64,000 nucleotides of DNA from Kineosporiaceae bacterium. Lineage in GTDB: Bacteria; Actinomycetota; Actinomycetes; Actinomycetales; Kineosporiaceae. The stretch is taken from assembly GCA_016794595.1 (NCBI GenBank), contig JAEUJN010000039.1, positions 1 through 64,000 on the forward strand. Direction: 5' to 3'. The position numbers and the translations under genes are program-made. Shown in pieces: positions 62,440 through 64,000 of the stretch. How positions within the stretch are numbered: the first letter of the stretch is position 1; each line of letters starts with the position of its first letter. The notes under the pieces were generated by a model, which made no database searches, was not told the origin of the DNA, and saw only the letters and a list, made by a program, of their open reading frames with translations.

Positions 62440-62553
62440 CGGATCGCTCACCCCACCGTTCACGCCACTGTTCACGCCACCGTTCACGCGACCATTCACG
62501 CGACCACTGTGGCGGGTGGCCTCAGCGGGCGCCAGGTGGGGCATGCTCGGGGC

Positions 62554-63024
62554 GTGACCACCTCGGGCACGCCGACCCCGCGACCGGGCCCCGCCCCGGG
62601 AGCGAGCGCTGCCCCGCGGCCGGTGACGGTGCGCGTGCTGGCCGCCCTGCTGCTGGTGGAAGCGGCCACGGCGTCCGTGCTGACCGCGCTGGCGCTCGTC
62701 GCGGCGGCGATCACCTGGTTCCGACGCAGCTCGGGCGACTGGAGCGATCTCGCCCTGGCGGTGCTCGGGCTGCTCGCCCTGGTCGGCGGCGTCCTGGCCG
62801 TGATCGACGTCAGCGGCTGGGTCGCGCTGCGTCGTCGGCGACGGCGGGCGGCCACCGTGCTGAGCCTGCTCGCGCACCTGGTGCCGGTGCTCGCCCTGAG
62901 CTGGATGGTCGGCCGCGACATCAGCGGCCGCACCGGCACCCTGATCGTCGCCGGGCTGGTGGCCGTCCTCGGGGTGACCCTGACGCTCGCCGCCCCCACC
63001 CGGCGTTGGCTGGCAGGCTCCTGA
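62554..63024 (+). CDS. Small four-helix membrane protein
   Basis: 156 aa, not recognised. A Pro/Ala-rich N-terminus is followed by four hydrophobic segments (about residues 27-50, 62-85, 104-120 and 128-146) with an RRRRR cluster on the cytoplasmic side. Reminiscent of short actinobacterial membrane proteins without known function. CATGCT ends 6 nt before the GTG. It converges with the gamma carbonic anhydrase gene (22-bp gap) and is divergent from HMG-CoA lyase. Confidence 0.7.
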   Translation: MTTSGTPTPRPGPAPGASAAPRPVTVRVLAALLLVEAATASVLTALALVAAAITWFRRSSGDWSDLALAVLGLLALVGGVLAVIDVSGWVALRRRRRRAATVLSLLAHLVPVLALSWMVGRDISGRTGTLIVAGLVAVLGVTLTLAAPTRRWLAGS

Positions 63025-63046
63025 CCCGGTCTGGGCTCGACGGCGA

Positions 63047-63562
63047 TCAGCGGGGCTGAGCCTGGGCGTGCACCCCGCGCAGCGCTCGGTAGTGCTCGGC
63101 GTTGCGCCGGATGCGCTCGACCTCCTCCTCGGAGGTCGCCCGACGCACCCGTCCCGGCTGGCCGAGCACCAGCGAGCGTGGCGGCACCACGACCCCCTCG
63201 GCAACCAGGGCTCCGGCGCCGATCAGGCTGCCGGTGCCGATCACGGCCCCGTTCATCACGATCGCCCCGATCCCGACCAGCACGTCGTCCGCGATCGTGC
63301 ACCCGTGCAGCACCGCCCGGTGACCGACGACCACCCCGGCGCCCAGGGTGCAGGGGAAGCCCGGGTCGGCGTGCAGCACCGACCCGTCCTGCAGGTTGCT
63401 GCCCGCCCCCACCCGGATCGCCTCGGTGTCGGCCCGCACCACGGCCCCGTACCACAGGCTCACCTCGGCGCCCAGGACGGCATCCCCGGCCACCGTGGCC
63501 GATGGCGCCACCCAGGCCGTGGGGTCGATCCGTGGTCGCCGCGAACCCAGCTCGATGATCAT
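63047..63562 (-). CDS. Gamma carbonic anhydrase-like hexapeptide protein
   Basis: 171 aa left-handed beta-helix of hexapeptide repeats (AVLGAEVSLWYGAVVRAD, NLQDGSVLHAD, GHRAVLHGCTI), with the three zinc-ligand His positions in the expected places. The trimeric family includes Cam and CaiE/PaaY-like proteins; activity as a carbonic anhydrase is plausible but not certain. GGAGGGG lies 8 nt before the ATG. With the beta-class enzyme at 52764 the window encodes two carbonic anhydrase families. Confidence 0.85.
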   Translation of the reverse strand: MIIELGSRRPRIDPTAWVAPSATVAGDAVLGAEVSLWYGAVVRADTEAIRVGAGSNLQDGSVLHADPGFPCTLGAGVVVGHRAVLHGCTIADDVLVGIGAIVMNGAVIGTGSLIGAGALVAEGVVVPPRSLVLGQPGRVRRATSEEEVERIRRNAEHYRALRGVHAQAQPR

Positions 63563-63608
63563 CAGCGGCGCCCCTCCGATCGAGAACCCTCGGCGCGCCG
63601 ATTGTGCC

Positions 63609-64000
63609 TCAGCCCGGCAGGCCACCGGGAGGGAGAAGGCCGAGCAACGCGGTCCAGCGGGCGATCTGGCAGCCGTTCTCCAGGCTGAGCTGGGAGTCGA
63701 CCTTCTTGCCGCGCCAGGTCCCGGTGAGCTTGGCTTTCTGCGGGCCGCCGTACTGCTCGGTGCAGGCGGTGGTGGGAGAGGGCTCGGGCAGCGCCGTGGC
63801 GCCCTTGGCGCCCAGTACCCCACATGCCGCCGCCGGGTCGGGGTGGGTGCCGCCGTCCGGGTCGCAGGTCAGGGTCCACGTGGTCCGGACGCCGAACCCG
63901 TCGTCCAGCAGGACCGTCAGCCGGGCCGTCCCCGAGGTGCCCTTGGGGAGACCGGCCGCGCTGGGCATGGCGCTGACGTCCCACGGCACCGGCGCCCCTG
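63609..64000 (-). CDS. Subtilisin inhibitor-like (SSI) protein, 5' truncated
   Basis: The frame ends at 63609 and runs off the window. Visible: TLTCDPDGGTHPDPAAACGVLG, PSPTTACTEQYGGPQKAKLTG and the C-terminal LENGCQIARW, which are the conserved Cys, YGGP and NGC features of Streptomyces subtilisin inhibitor-type proteins. These are secreted inhibitors of serine proteases; the signal peptide would lie outside the window. Some residues follow the Cys-containing core (ALLGLLPPGGLPG), longer than classic SSI. Confidence 0.8.
   Translation of the reverse strand, partial: GAPVPWDVSAMPSAAGLPKGTSGTARLTVLLDDGFGVRTTWTLTCDPDGGTHPDPAAACGVLGAKGATALPEPSPTTACTEQYGGPQKAKLTGTWRGKKVDSQLSLENGCQIARWTALLGLLPPGGLPG

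Overview
This window is high-GC DNA (GTG starts, very long shadow frames) from an actinobacterium. The best lineage evidence is the block fhaA-fhaB-pstP-rodA-pbpA-pknA-pknB followed by trpG/pabA, a DUF881 gene and crgA. That is the conserved actinobacterial cell-growth and Ser/Thr-kinase cluster usually found near the chromosome origin. A rhomboid/ppiA pair, a Tad-type secretion ATPase cluster, a PucR regulator and a group II truncated haemoglobin fit the same assignment. I cannot name an order or genus from sequence alone.

Layout. 1-12 kb: tRNA-Leu(CAG), then the growth-signalling operon. Two FHA adaptors, a PP2C phosphatase, a SEDS polymerase, a class B PBP and two membrane kinases (PknB with three PASTA domains) are packed with 4-bp overlaps; trpG, DUF881 and crgA follow. 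12-17 kb: TspO-like membrane protein, DUF2786 protein, Asp-nucleophile alpha/beta hydrolase, rhomboid protease and cyclophilin. 17-25 kb: a partial Tad/Flp cluster (SAF/CpaB-like, CpaE-like, CpaF, TadB, TadC) interrupted by an antisense carboxyltransferase gene and closed by a perfect 52-bp palindrome. 25-36 kb: a frameshifted EAL/HDOD gene, FAD oxidoreductase, DUF1015, P-loop kinase, TetR, an FGGY kinase/PLP decarboxylase operon, phosphoglucomutase and a HipA-like/DUF3037 pair. 36-41 kb: divergent S8 subtilase and TPR-CHAT protease-like genes. 41-47 kb: DNA glycosylase, FAH-family hydratase, then an ATP-grasp ligase with a histone-like Lys/Ala tail between two related NylB-like serine hydrolases. 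47-57 kb: CAP protein, glutaryl-CoA dehydrogenase/CoA-transferase with divergent PucR regulator, beta carbonic anhydrase, nitronate monooxygenase, OmpA-like protein, AraC/VOC pair. 57-64 kb: AlkD-like protein, broken S1-domain gene, haemoglobin, S9 peptidase, Nei-type glycosylase, HMG-CoA lyase, gamma carbonic anhydrase and a truncated subtilisin-inhibitor-like gene.

The most unusual material is: (1) five copies, all between 40.9 and 58.4 kb, of a roughly 105-115 bp intergenic palindromic element with CATGCTCC/GGAGCATG arms, mostly hugging stop codons, one of which supplies the C-terminus and stop of a gene; (2) the ATP-grasp/serine hydrolase locus; (3) the divergent subtilase/TPR-CHAT pair; (4) a recurring TANNNT (or CANNNT) box 6-9 nt upstream of at least a dozen start codons that lack a Shine-Dalgarno sequence, indicating many leaderless transcripts; and (5) several compact operator-like dyads and tandem repeats at divergent or convergent gene boundaries.
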